Positions 15,933 to 24,268 of a stretch of 60,396 nt of DNA are shown here, piece after piece (the stretch's first letter is position 1; each line of letters begins with the position of its first letter). Source of the stretch: JAFGGG01 sp964638895 (lineage in GTDB: Bacteria; Spirochaetota; Spirochaetia; SZUA-6; RPPD01); the NCBI GenBank assembly GCA_964638895.1, contig CAZWYY010000015.1, positions 1 to 60,396 of the forward strand, written 5' to 3'. A program made the position numbers and the translations under genes. Below the pieces are notes generated by a model. It had not been told where the DNA came from and searched no databases. It saw only the letters and a list, made by a program, of their open reading frames with translations.

Positions 15933-16925
15933 TTAAAACAGATTCAATACCTGGTTCACCGGGAAACGCAGGAACGCCTCAAACATGGGGCTTGCGCCTT
16001 GTTTCAGGTAACGGCGCAGCTTGGCCACATCCTGAATATTTTCCCCCGCCACGGCGATGAGAATGGCGCTGCCGTGCTTCACCTTGCCCCATTTGAAAAG
16101 CGCGTTCACGTCATGAATCCGTTCCCCTTCATAGAAAATATACACATCATTACTAGGATATTTTGTGGTATAACTCTGGATGACCTTTTTCCAGGCCTCA
16201 ACATTCCCGTTATGAAACAGCTCGTTCGTTACGGGTATGGAATACAAAGGAGTCATTCTGCGTTGGCCGGTGGGCGCCGCCGGGGCGGCGGTTTTTTGGG
16301 CCGGCGCGGCCGGGGCCGCCTTTCGCGTTACGGTCCTTTTTTTTGCCGGAGCGGCCTCCCGCTTTTCCTCCCGGGGCTTTTTTATCTTTTTCAAGGTATA
16401 CCGGCCCGTACAGAGTTCGGCAGGGGAGCTGATCTTTTTACCCTGCAGAAGCTGAAGGCATTTTTCCAACGCCAGGTTTTTTAATTTTTCATCAACATCA
16501 TTACTCACCCCGCCCACGTAAATATTAACCAGCTCATTTTTCTTTAGTGACTGAATGGCCTGCCAATGATTTAACTGTTTGGGATTGATAACCTTGACAC
16601 CCAACTCCGGATGAAAATAGGCGATTATCATATCGACCGCGTTCCATTTTGCCGTTTCGGATGTCATGCCCTCGAACTCACCCAGGTTATCGGGCATATT
16701 ATAGGAATAGATTTTATAGTTGTATTTATCAAGCAGAAGTGAATTAAGGATCGGGCTTACCTGGTAGGCTTCGATGGTGTTGTCGTCGATCAACGAGTTC
16801 AGGATATCGGCCAGGTTTTCCCGATCATCCATGTCGGCTACAATCTGGTTTAAGGCCTGGATATGGTGAACAACCTTGTTAACACTTTTTCTTTGGTTTA
16901 ATACTTCGATCTCAAAGGCTATCAT
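15933..16925 (-). CDS. Unknown protein with basic Ala/Pro/Lys linker, between ppdK and cfpA
   Basis: 330-residue protein of unknown function. Residues 1-195 form an apparently alpha/beta or helical domain starting MIAFEIEVLNQRKSVNKV. Residues about 197-240 are a low-complexity linker rich in K, R, A and P (AAPAKKRTVTRKAAPAAPAQ), like histone-H1-type tails. The last 90 residues are a second domain with VYIFYEGERIHDVNALFKWG and ILIAVAGENIQDVAKLRRYL. There is no signal peptide. It is 13 bp upstream of ppdK and 75 bp downstream of cfpA, with a terminator-like hairpin between it and cfpA. A gene of similar position lies between ppdK and cfpA in Treponema, as I recall. A cytoskeletal or nucleic-acid-binding role is conceivable but not shown. 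Confidence 0.75.
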   Translation of the reverse strand: MIAFEIEVLNQRKSVNKVVHHIQALNQIVADMDDRENLADILNSLIDDNTIEAYQVSPILNSLLLDKYNYKIYSYNMPDNLGEFEGMTSETAKWNAVDMIIAYFHPELGVKVINPKQLNHWQAIQSLKKNELVNIYVGGVSNDVDEKLKNLALEKCLQLLQGKKISSPAELCTGRYTLKKIKKPREEKREAAPAKKRTVTRKAAPAAPAQKTAAPAAPTGQRRMTPLYSIPVTNELFHNGNVEAWKKVIQSYTTKYPSNDVYIFYEGERIHDVNALFKWGKVKHGSAILIAVAGENIQDVAKLRRYLKQGASPMFEAFLRFPVNQVLNLF

Positions 16926-16958
16926 TAATATCGTGCCCCTTTTGGTGAGTAATTTTAA

Positions 16959-16986
16959 AAGAGCAGCCCATAATTGGGCTGCTCTT
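16959..16986. terminator. Terminator-like hairpin between cfpA and the 330-residue protein
   Basis: A perfect 12-bp stem, AAGAGCAGCCCA / TGGGCTGCTCTT, with a TAAT loop, lies 14 bp after the cfpA stop. On the minus strand it is followed by TTTTAAAATT, a moderate U-tract. It may attenuate rather than end transcription, because the next gene on the same strand starts 34 bp later without a clear promoter. Confidence 0.7.
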
Positions 16987-17000
16987 ATTTTTTTTATGTA

Positions 17001-19016
17001 TTATATTTCTTTTAATCCGGAACCTCTGCTCGGCCTGCCTCTTCTCTTTCTTCCGGAATCCACGACTCCCTTGGCCTTGCCCCGGCCTCTTCCGCTTGTA
17101 CGCTTTGGCGCAGCGAAGGTGGTCTTTGGGGTTTCGGGCGCGCTGAGCATGTCGATGTACTCACCGGAAGCCGCCTCTTCGGAAGGAGTACCGGCGAAAG
17201 ACTGCGCGATATCCTGCCGTACCGTGGATCTGCGTCTTGAGAATGAAGCGAACGCCGCATCCTGGAATCCCTTGGACACGCCGTGTAGGAACTCATTCAG
17301 CACGTTGGCCATGCCATCCAGCGTGGCCTTCTTTTTCTTGATGGAGGTAATATCCACGTCGAGAAGCAGTCCCGGCTGGATATGATACGGGTTGATCAGG
17401 TAGTCGAACTTGTTGAATTCGGCCTCAAGTTTGGAAAGCCTCTCTTCCATTACCCGGCGTTTGATGGGATAGCGGTAGCCGTAGACGGACTGCAGTTTTT
17501 CGCTCATCAGAATCACCCGGCGTTTCAGTTTATCCTTTTCATACAGGTAGGTTCTGTTCATGCGCTCGATTTCGGTTTCCGCAGGCTTCACAAAGGAGAT
17601 CTCATCCCAGCTTTTCTCTATGTCTTCGTAGAGGGGATCGCCGGTAACTGCCTTGATCTTCTTTCTGATTTTGTTCTTGACCCGCTTGGCCAGATCCTTG
17701 AAATCAACAATGCCTTTAAAGAATTTGGAGTCCTCATACACCATCTCCAGTACGTCCCAGAGGTGCTGTACCTCAACCTCCATGGATTTCAGCATCACGT
17801 CGAATGCTTTTCTCTCATTAATCAACTGGGCATTGTCATAGTATTTCAACATGATCTCGTAGCGCTCGTCGGGCAGTTTGCCCGTATCCGTATCCTCATA
17901 CTCTTTAATACGCAGTTCCCTGGCGTTTTTCAGGTTCTCGATGTACTGGTACCCCATCTTCGAGGTATCAAGGATGGAGGTAATGGAGTTGACCGAGGTG
18001 TTATAGCCTCTGTTGCGGATGTTTTCAATATCGATAAGTTTCTTTAAATTTTCACGAATGTTTAAAGTATCGTACTCTTCGGGGTCTATCTCAGCCCGTA
18101 ATCCTTCGATTTTGTCCATTAAGGATTTGGCGAAGAAGGTATAGCGTTTGGACTTGGGATCGTCCTTGTCGTCCGCCGTATACTGCTCAACCCTGCGCAT
18201 CTTCTCAAACAGGATTTCGGAGTCATTCATCTCCTCGCGTCCCTCGTCGATGATGCGGTCTTTGAGTTTTTCGATTTCTTTGTCCAGGATGTCGACAATA
18301 TTCTTGGAGATCAGGTCCTTGATCAGGTACTCAACCGTCACCTGGTAGTGGAAAATCGGGCTGATCAACTCGGAATCAAGAATATTCACCGAAAGCTTGA
18401 CATCACTGACGGTCTTGGGCTTGTAATTGTTATCCTTGAACGCACATTTCACGATTGAATACGCGTTCTGACCGCGGATAAACGCGCCCACGTCCGATTT
18501 CTGCCTTAAAAGTGAATTAGTGAGGTTCTCCAGATCGTTGATGCCTCTTTGAATGTGACCCTGCAGGTGGCCGAACATGTTGACGATAGATTTCTCAATC
18601 TCGCCGGTATTGAACTTGTCCATACCACCAATCTGATCCAAGAGCGCGGCAATCTCTTTTGGAGTATAGCGGGCAAGACTCTTCATTTCTTCCTTATCAA
18701 TAAAGTTTCTTACTTTCTTTACCATTTCATCTTCAGACGTAACAATGAACCTGTTGAACATGTTCTGGTAATTCTGGTTAAAGTAATTGAAGAGCTTCTC
18801 TTTTAATCCGCCCATTACGTCCAATCTCTCCAGAACGTCTTTGGGCAGTTTGGAGGCGATGTGGTTCATCACCTTGTCCACTTCTTCACTTAAAAGGAGA
18901 TCGACTTCGGCTTGCTGATCGCGGAATTCTTGCGCTAATGAGTTTCTGGAACCCACGGCGCTCGGTTTTTCCGGATGAAACACATTGGGGCTTTTAGGTA
19001 GATCTACACTTCCCAT
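17001..19016 (-). CDS. cfpA: Cytoplasmic filament protein A
   Basis: 671-residue protein that I identify as CfpA, the subunit of the cytoplasmic filament ribbon that runs beneath the flagella in treponemes. Evidence is its length (about 670-680 in the family), the opening region VDLPKSPNVFHPEKPSAVGS followed by QEFRDQQAEVDLLLSEEVDKVMNHIASKLP, the long heptad-rich helical body and the genomic order with ppdK. The last 35 residues form a highly basic tail rich in R, K, G and S. No membrane segment or signal peptide. A strong Shine-Dalgarno (AAGGAGAG) precedes the ATG. The call rests on my memory of the treponemal protein and no alignment was done. If correct, it is strong evidence that this is a spirochaete. 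Confidence 0.78.
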   Translation of the reverse strand: MGSVDLPKSPNVFHPEKPSAVGSRNSLAQEFRDQQAEVDLLLSEEVDKVMNHIASKLPKDVLERLDVMGGLKEKLFNYFNQNYQNMFNRFIVTSEDEMVKKVRNFIDKEEMKSLARYTPKEIAALLDQIGGMDKFNTGEIEKSIVNMFGHLQGHIQRGINDLENLTNSLLRQKSDVGAFIRGQNAYSIVKCAFKDNNYKPKTVSDVKLSVNILDSELISPIFHYQVTVEYLIKDLISKNIVDILDKEIEKLKDRIIDEGREEMNDSEILFEKMRRVEQYTADDKDDPKSKRYTFFAKSLMDKIEGLRAEIDPEEYDTLNIRENLKKLIDIENIRNRGYNTSVNSITSILDTSKMGYQYIENLKNARELRIKEYEDTDTGKLPDERYEIMLKYYDNAQLINERKAFDVMLKSMEVEVQHLWDVLEMVYEDSKFFKGIVDFKDLAKRVKNKIRKKIKAVTGDPLYEDIEKSWDEISFVKPAETEIERMNRTYLYEKDKLKRRVILMSEKLQSVYGYRYPIKRRVMEERLSKLEAEFNKFDYLINPYHIQPGLLLDVDITSIKKKKATLDGMANVLNEFLHGVSKGFQDAAFASFSRRRSTVRQDIAQSFAGTPSEEAASGEYIDMLSAPETPKTTFAAPKRTSGRGRGKAKGVVDSGRKRRGRPSRGSGLKEI

Positions 19017-19099
19017 AATTACTCTCCTTATTTTTAAGTATTTATTATTAATAGATTATTCACATTCAAGGTAAAAAGTAAAGTAACTTTTTTTTTTTT

Positions 19100-19127
19100 T
19101 TACACTTCCAATTAAATTAATTATAAT
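19100..19127 (+). promoter_or_regulatory. Promoter of the VWA operon
   Basis: TTACAC (19100-19105), 16 bp, TATAAT (19122-19127). It is followed by a 30-nt leader containing AAAGGAGG before the ATG at 19165. An A/T-rich run upstream (19088-19100) may act as a curved UP-like element. The cfpA gene diverges from the same 148-bp region. Confidence 0.75.
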
Positions 19128-19164
19128 GCATTATAGAAGCATATGAAAAAAGGAGGCTGACACA

Positions 19165-20553
19165 ATGATACGACTTCAACGGAGAGCCTTGTTTCTCGTT
19201 TTTTTTCTTTTTACGGGCATATGTGCGTGTTTTGCGGACGAGCGCCCGCCCATCGACATCATGATGGCCGTAGACGTATCCAAATCCATGGCCCAGGAAA
19301 TCACGGCCGTAAAAGACTACATCAACAACGACCTTCTTGAAAATTACGTCCAAAACGGAGATTTTCTTCTTATTATAATATTTTATGCCACCACCGAGGT
19401 TAGGGTTTCCATGCCCGTCAACAGCAGGGAAGACCTGGAAAAGGCAAAAGAGATCGTCTCGGGGTTCAAGGCCAACCACCCGTGGACCGATATCGGAAAC
19501 GCGCTTGATGTGCTTAAGCTGGAGATGCAGGCATACGCGGATGACAACAGGGACAAATTCCTGATCATCATCACGGACGGTGAGCAGACCGCGCCGTGGA
19601 GCAAGTATACCCAACCGGGCGGCAAGGTGAACCATGAGTTATTGCAGAACGCCTATACCGAAATAGCCAAACGGGGATGGAAGGTGCAGTTTCTGGTAAG
19701 CGGCGGCAGCAGCACGGTCAAGGAAATGGCTCAAAAGATGTCCGGTACCTACACCGAAATTTCCGAGAACCCCACGGAAAAGGAGCTTTCCGAAAGTGTG
19801 CAGGAACCGGGAGGGATCGTCAAAATTACAGGGCAGCCGCAGACCATTACCGTTACCGGCGGGGGACAGGCCGTCCTGCCCCTGACTCTTTCCGGCTCCG
19901 GTTTTACAAAGGACCAGGAAATTATCATAAATGATATCATCTTTTACTCGGGCAGGGCCGGTGAGTTGCATCTACTGAAAAAGGGATTCCACTTTTCGGT
20001 ACAGCCCGATCAGACCGTACAGACCGAAATTCCGTTGCAGCTTCCCGCAAACCTGGCGGCGGGGGACTATGCGGGTGATCTCACCTTCTCCTTTTCCAGC
20101 CAGGCGATTTTCACCCCAGGCAGAATAGAAGCACGGCTGCATGTAAACGGGTTTCTGGAAAACTATCCGTGGGTAATCGCGGTCGCCGTACTCGTGCTTG
20201 CTATACTGGTTGTGCTTTTTATCCTCCTGTTGAACAAACGGGCCAAAGCCCACACCCTTATTTTCAGGCTGATCGTGGAAGAAGAGCCGTTGAAGGAAGG
20301 TAGGGACATATTCAGCCTGAAAATCGGGCACCAGCTGTACCTGAATGAAAGTATGGACATGCTGTCACTTACTTCGCAGAAATCTCCGCGCAGTATCGCC
20401 AGGCTTACGGGCCAGGAGGGGGCCATAAAGTTGGAGGCACTGAAAGAGGACCAACTGCCCGGCGTGAAGAAAACAAAAGGCAATATTCTGGGAGAAAGAA
20501 TAGAAGTAATGTCTTCTTCGGGAAGAAAACTACACATTACTCTACGAAAATAA
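19165..20553 (+). CDS. Von Willebrand factor A domain membrane protein
   Basis: 462-residue exported protein. A signal peptide occupies residues 1-24 (RRALFLVFFLFTGICACFA). The VWA domain spans about 28-215 with an intact MIDAS motif DVSKS (D37, S39, S41), the downstream threonine segment HPWTDIG and the ITDGEQT strand. A beta-sandwich-like region follows (QTITVTGGGQAVLPLTLSG). One membrane helix lies at about 335-356, then a 100-residue cytoplasmic tail. The order cfpA - divergent VWA protein recalls T. pallidum, where a VWA-domain protein (TP0750, as I remember) lies beside cfpA. The metal-dependent adhesion site suggests binding of a protein ligand in the periplasm. First gene of an operon running to 24197. 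Confidence 0.85.
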   Translation: MIRLQRRALFLVFFLFTGICACFADERPPIDIMMAVDVSKSMAQEITAVKDYINNDLLENYVQNGDFLLIIIFYATTEVRVSMPVNSREDLEKAKEIVSGFKANHPWTDIGNALDVLKLEMQAYADDNRDKFLIIITDGEQTAPWSKYTQPGGKVNHELLQNAYTEIAKRGWKVQFLVSGGSSTVKEMAQKMSGTYTEISENPTEKELSESVQEPGGIVKITGQPQTITVTGGGQAVLPLTLSGSGFTKDQEIIINDIIFYSGRAGELHLLKKGFHFSVQPDQTVQTEIPLQLPANLAAGDYAGDLTFSFSSQAIFTPGRIEARLHVNGFLENYPWVIAVAVLVLAILVVLFILLLNKRAKAHTLIFRLIVEEEPLKEGRDIFSLKIGHQLYLNESMDMLSLTSQKSPRSIARLTGQEGAIKLEALKEDQLPGVKKTKGNILGERIEVMSSSGRKLHITLRK

Positions 20554-20559
20554 TGCCTC

Positions 20560-21693
20560 ATGCATACGTTTGCTCTTTTGCTTTGTGAAATCGGCTTACC
20601 CGACAGCATTCCCGGTTTTAGCGCCGGCTACCAGGCGGGTGGTCTACCTTTTTGGGGCAACTATTATGTTATAGATGTTCTCTGCGCCAATTTTTCCGAA
20701 TGGCAGGGGCTGTCCACCTTTATTTTTACCACGGAAAACGGGCAGGAGCAGACGGGACTTCTGGGCGAATGCCGGCCGGAAGCGGTGCGTATCGAGGTAC
20801 CCGCCGACGGCGGCGCCCAGTTTTTTACGGCACGTCTGCGGGAAATCCCTCAGGATTTTTTTATTATGAGCGGTATGTCATTTGTTTCGCTATTTAACGC
20901 CGATGAACTTTTACGGATAAGCGAAACGCGTGCCTTGGATATCATCAAAATCTCCGTGAATCACACGCCCCTTGAAATGTTCGTCGTACGCAAAGAACAG
21001 CTTTGTGAGCTTTTGGAAGAACAAAAAAGCATACTGGCCGCCGAACGCCATTTTCTCAAGGCTCTGTTCAGGCGCGTACTGCATCACTCATTCGAACAGA
21101 TTGAGGATATACCGGGCAAGGTATTTTTCCATTATAATCTGATGCAGTATTTCAGGGAAAACCTCAATTACATAGACTACTCCTGTGATCTTGAGTTTTT
21201 TAAAATCCTGCCGCGTTTCCACGCTCCCGCACATGCCCTGAAGGATTCCTACATCGGCAGCGAAGGGAGTGTAAAGGACTCCTTTATTTCGCAGGGGGTG
21301 GAGGTGTACGGGAGAGTCGAACGTTCGATACTCTTCCCCAATGTTTCAGTGAAGAAAAACGCTCACATTATAAATTCGGTGATATTAAACAACAATCGAA
21401 TCGGCAGCAATACCCTGATTAAAAACACGCTTATTCTTCCCAACACCAAGGCGGACCCGGCCATGTCATCCAATATCGAGGACAACTGCCGCATAGGAGA
21501 AGACTCCCCCTCCGTGACGAACAAGACATTTCCAGACCAGGTCAGTCACGGAATGACGGCGCTGGGTATGAACACAAGAATCCCCAAGGGATACAGCATA
21601 GAACCGGCATGTTTTATCGCCGCGGACGTTCCGTCGGCAAGGATTAAGCAATACGAAAAACTCCGTAAGGGAGACAGTATCGTCAACGGTTGA
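20560..21693 (+). CDS. GlgC/GlgD-like protein lacking the nucleotidyltransferase loop
   Basis: 377-residue protein whose overall plan is that of ADP-glucose pyrophosphorylase-like proteins. The N-terminal part is mixed alpha/beta. The C-terminal third is a left-handed beta-helix (SYIGSEGSVKDSFISQGVEVYG, SVKKNAHIINSVILNNNRIGSN, NTLIKNTLILPNT). The LAGGxGxRL loop that binds the nucleotide is missing from the N-terminus, which reads MHTFALLLCEIGLPDSIPGF. Catalysis as a pyrophosphorylase is therefore unlikely. GlgD-type regulatory subunits are a precedent. It starts 6 bp after the VWA stop without a clear ribosome site, and it ends 3 bp before nrnA, so it is coupled on both sides. The precise start is uncertain. 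Confidence 0.7.
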   Translation: MHTFALLLCEIGLPDSIPGFSAGYQAGGLPFWGNYYVIDVLCANFSEWQGLSTFIFTTENGQEQTGLLGECRPEAVRIEVPADGGAQFFTARLREIPQDFFIMSGMSFVSLFNADELLRISETRALDIIKISVNHTPLEMFVVRKEQLCELLEEQKSILAAERHFLKALFRRVLHHSFEQIEDIPGKVFFHYNLMQYFRENLNYIDYSCDLEFFKILPRFHAPAHALKDSYIGSEGSVKDSFISQGVEVYGRVERSILFPNVSVKKNAHIINSVILNNNRIGSNTLIKNTLILPNTKADPAMSSNIEDNCRIGEDSPSVTNKTFPDQVSHGMTALGMNTRIPKGYSIEPACFIAADVPSARIKQYEKLRKGDSIVNG

Positions 21694-21696
21694 AAA

Positions 21697-22683
21697 ATGT
21701 TTTTTAAACCAGTAATCGATTTTATCGAGCAGAACCAGAAATTCATCCTCACGGCACATGAAACCCCGGACGGCGACGCGATCGGCAGCGAATGCGCCCT
21801 TACCATGGCGCTTAAAAAAATGGGGAAAAAGGTAAAGATATTCAATTCGGACGCCACCCCTTTCAAGTTCAGGTTCGTGGATGTGGGCCATGACGTCAAG
21901 GTGCTTAAAAACAAGGATCAATTGCCCAAAGACCTGTCGGAATACGTGCTTTTTATTCTTGACACCAATGATACCAACAACATCGGGATTATCGCGGATT
22001 ACGTGCTTCCCTATGTGAAGCAGTATTTTATCATCGATCATCACGACAGTGATATCGTGGTTCAGTCCGGCAACCTCATTCAGCGGGGCGCCTCCTCCAC
22101 CGCGGAACTGATTTACCTGCTTTTTCAAGAAATGAACGCGGAAATCGACATCAATATGGCGCACGCCCTGTACACGGCCATAGTGTATGATACGGGCTCG
22201 TTCGTGTATCCCAAAACCACGGCCGTCACCTTCAAGATAGCGTACGAGATGGTAACACTGGGCGTTAATCCCAACTATGTGTTCTCCCGCGTATACGAAT
22301 GCAATTCCATCTCCTCGGTAATCCTGGAGTCCAGGGTGCTTTCAAGCCTGAAGTTGGAACTGAACAACCACGTAGCCGTTCAGACCATGCCCAAGGAGGT
22401 TATTCTGGAATCCGGCTCCAAATACGAGGAGGCGGATCAGATCATCAACATTCCCCTTAAGGCCGAGGCCATCCGTGTCTCCATTTTCTTTAAAGAAGAC
22501 TTAAACGGGCTCCAGCGCTGCTCCCTCAGGTCAAAGGGAAATATCGATGTGGTGGAAATCGCGCGCAGCTTCGGCGGCGGCGGGCATAAGAACGCGGCAG
22601 GGTTCAAATGCAGGGAGTCACGGGAAATAATCCGAAAGAAAGTATTGCAAAAATTAAAAAAATATTTTAAAGATGAGCTATGA
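21697..22683 (+). CDS. nrnA: DHH-family phosphoesterase, NrnA-like
   Basis: 328-residue DHH/DHHA1 phosphoesterase. Motifs: HETPDGDAIGSE (H21, D25, D27), VLFILDTNDTNN, the DHH triad (D114, H115, H116) and the C-terminal substrate loop GGGGHKNAAG. NrnA-type enzymes degrade short oligoribonucleotides and dephosphorylate pAp. Related proteins hydrolyse cyclic dinucleotides, but this one lacks the sensory N-terminal domains of GdpP. It begins 3 bp after the preceding stop. Its own stop overlaps the ATG of the lipoprotein gene (ATGA). Cytosolic. Confidence 0.92.
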   Translation: MFFKPVIDFIEQNQKFILTAHETPDGDAIGSECALTMALKKMGKKVKIFNSDATPFKFRFVDVGHDVKVLKNKDQLPKDLSEYVLFILDTNDTNNIGIIADYVLPYVKQYFIIDHHDSDIVVQSGNLIQRGASSTAELIYLLFQEMNAEIDINMAHALYTAIVYDTGSFVYPKTTAVTFKIAYEMVTLGVNPNYVFSRVYECNSISSVILESRVLSSLKLELNNHVAVQTMPKEVILESGSKYEEADQIINIPLKAEAIRVSIFFKEDLNGLQRCSLRSKGNIDVVEIARSFGGGGHKNAAGFKCRESREIIRKKVLQKLKKYFKDEL

Positions 22684-24197
22684 GACAAAGAATCCTGCCG
22701 GCTCTGCTCTGTGTTTTGCTTTTCTGCGGATGTTACTCCTCAAGCGACCGGCAGCAGGGGGGCGGTTATCCCAAAAAGATCATTCCCAAAATCGAGGGAG
22801 GCCGGTTTCAAATCCAAACCGGAACAACTCTCGGCCCCAACCAAAGCTATTATGAAAAACAAGCCATGGAAATATCCCTGCCCCCGAACAACAATCCCAT
22901 CCAGGTACTCAATAAAAATCTTGACATTGACTCCCAGGACGAACAGATTATCGCCGTAAAAACCAAAGATGATCCCGAGTCTCCCATCAGGATAATCCTT
23001 GCCGATTACGACAGCGTGCGTGGCCATTATATCAGGGCCTGGGAAGGACGGACCGACGCGGTACAGGTAAACACCTTTACCATCAGCCTCAAGGACATGG
23101 TCGGTGATCATCAACTGGAGATCGTCTGCCGCGGCACGAATTCCAAGGGGGATCTTACCCTGAACATCTTCCGCCGTACGCCTTCCTCCAGCCTGGAGAT
23201 AAATTATTATTCGATCTGCAGGGTCATCTCCGACGGTACGATCGACATATTGGAGAGTGAGCGTAATCTCAGCTACCAGGAAGGCTTTACCTTCGGGGAC
23301 AGCTTCCCTATTATCGCCTACAGAAGCGATACCGAGCCGCCGCTCGGCGCCCATATTATAAAGGAGACCTATTTATTTTACCGCCCCACGGGCCGGTACG
23401 AGATTGAGTCTTCCGTACGCCTTTCCAGCGAAAAGGTCGAGGAATCCCAACTCAGTTCACTCATAACCAGCTCAACCCCCAAGCTGTACGAGGAATATCT
23501 GCACGGTTTCTGGTATAAGCTGGGCCAGGACGAGCAAGGTTTAAGGAACGAGGTTGTGCTGTTTTTTGATACCATAAACCGTGAGATCGTACTTTACTCG
23601 GGCGAGGTCCAGGAAATATATCAATGGAAGGGCTCCAAACAGTTTTACAAAAACCTCACCATCTTTTCGGAAAACAAATTATTGCAGTCTATCAGCCCGC
23701 AGTTCACGATCACGCTTGCCTCCATAGACCAGATTAGGCTTTCGATATCCGAACCCTCGGAGAACGACCAATGGGGCGGCACGTATGTCAAGGTCAAAAA
23801 GGAACTGGAAGACAGCATCTTTGTCCACACGCAGCGTGTCACCGAACCGCTGTCCCTGGGTCTAGAGGGCCGCTATAAAAGCAAGGACGACACGGTTCTG
23901 CTTTTTCAAAAACCACACTTTACCTGGATAGACAAGGACTCCTCAAGCTTTGAGGGCGGATATACGATTTATAAAATCCGGCAAAAGGATACCTTTATTA
24001 ATGTACTTTTTTTGAAGTTCGTCATGGAAAACGGCTTGTCCGTCAAGGACAAAGTTTTTATTTTAAAATATAATGAAGAAAAAAAAGATGCATATATTAT
24101 TAGAACACTTACCCTTGTTCCGGCCAAAGTGAGCATACACGGTATTACTGAAAAAATAGAAGAACCTATAATCTTTACCCAGGAAACGAACTCGTAA
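22680..24197 (+). CDS. Putative lipoprotein, 505 residues, possibly of the treponemal pallilysin-related group
   Basis: Lipoprotein by its N-terminus: MRQRILPALLCVLLFCGCYSSS, a basic start, a hydrophobic core and a relaxed spirochaetal lipobox ending in Cys18. The mature part is mostly beta-strand by pattern. A segment DIDSQDEQIIAVKTKDD around residue 80 resembles repeat-bearing exported proteins with Asp-rich loops. Two further blocks follow (GHYIRAWEGRTDAVQVNTF, SLKDMVGDHQLEIVCRG). I recall proteins annotated as pallilysin-related adhesins with this size and style, but no HExxH protease motif is present. Treat the functional label as a guess. Last gene of the VWA operon. It overlaps nrnA by 4 bp. 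Confidence 0.65.
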   Translation: MRQRILPALLCVLLFCGCYSSSDRQQGGGYPKKIIPKIEGGRFQIQTGTTLGPNQSYYEKQAMEISLPPNNNPIQVLNKNLDIDSQDEQIIAVKTKDDPESPIRIILADYDSVRGHYIRAWEGRTDAVQVNTFTISLKDMVGDHQLEIVCRGTNSKGDLTLNIFRRTPSSSLEINYYSICRVISDGTIDILESERNLSYQEGFTFGDSFPIIAYRSDTEPPLGAHIIKETYLFYRPTGRYEIESSVRLSSEKVEESQLSSLITSSTPKLYEEYLHGFWYKLGQDEQGLRNEVVLFFDTINREIVLYSGEVQEIYQWKGSKQFYKNLTIFSENKLLQSISPQFTITLASIDQIRLSISEPSENDQWGGTYVKVKKELEDSIFVHTQRVTEPLSLGLEGRYKSKDDTVLLFQKPHFTWIDKDSSSFEGGYTIYKIRQKDTFINVLFLKFVMENGLSVKDKVFILKYNEEKKDAYIIRTLTLVPAKVSIHGITEKIEEPIIFTQETNS

Positions 24198-24268
24198 ACC
24201 CGGCGGCTTTATTCTGCCTGGTGCGGTATCCGGGGTATGGATTAATCGAAAGCGGAGGAATACATCAG

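Noticed and set aside
24198..24268. Cobalamin riboswitch before nrdJ
   Set aside because: The gap is only 71 bp and lacks a recognisable B12 box. Too short for the aptamer.
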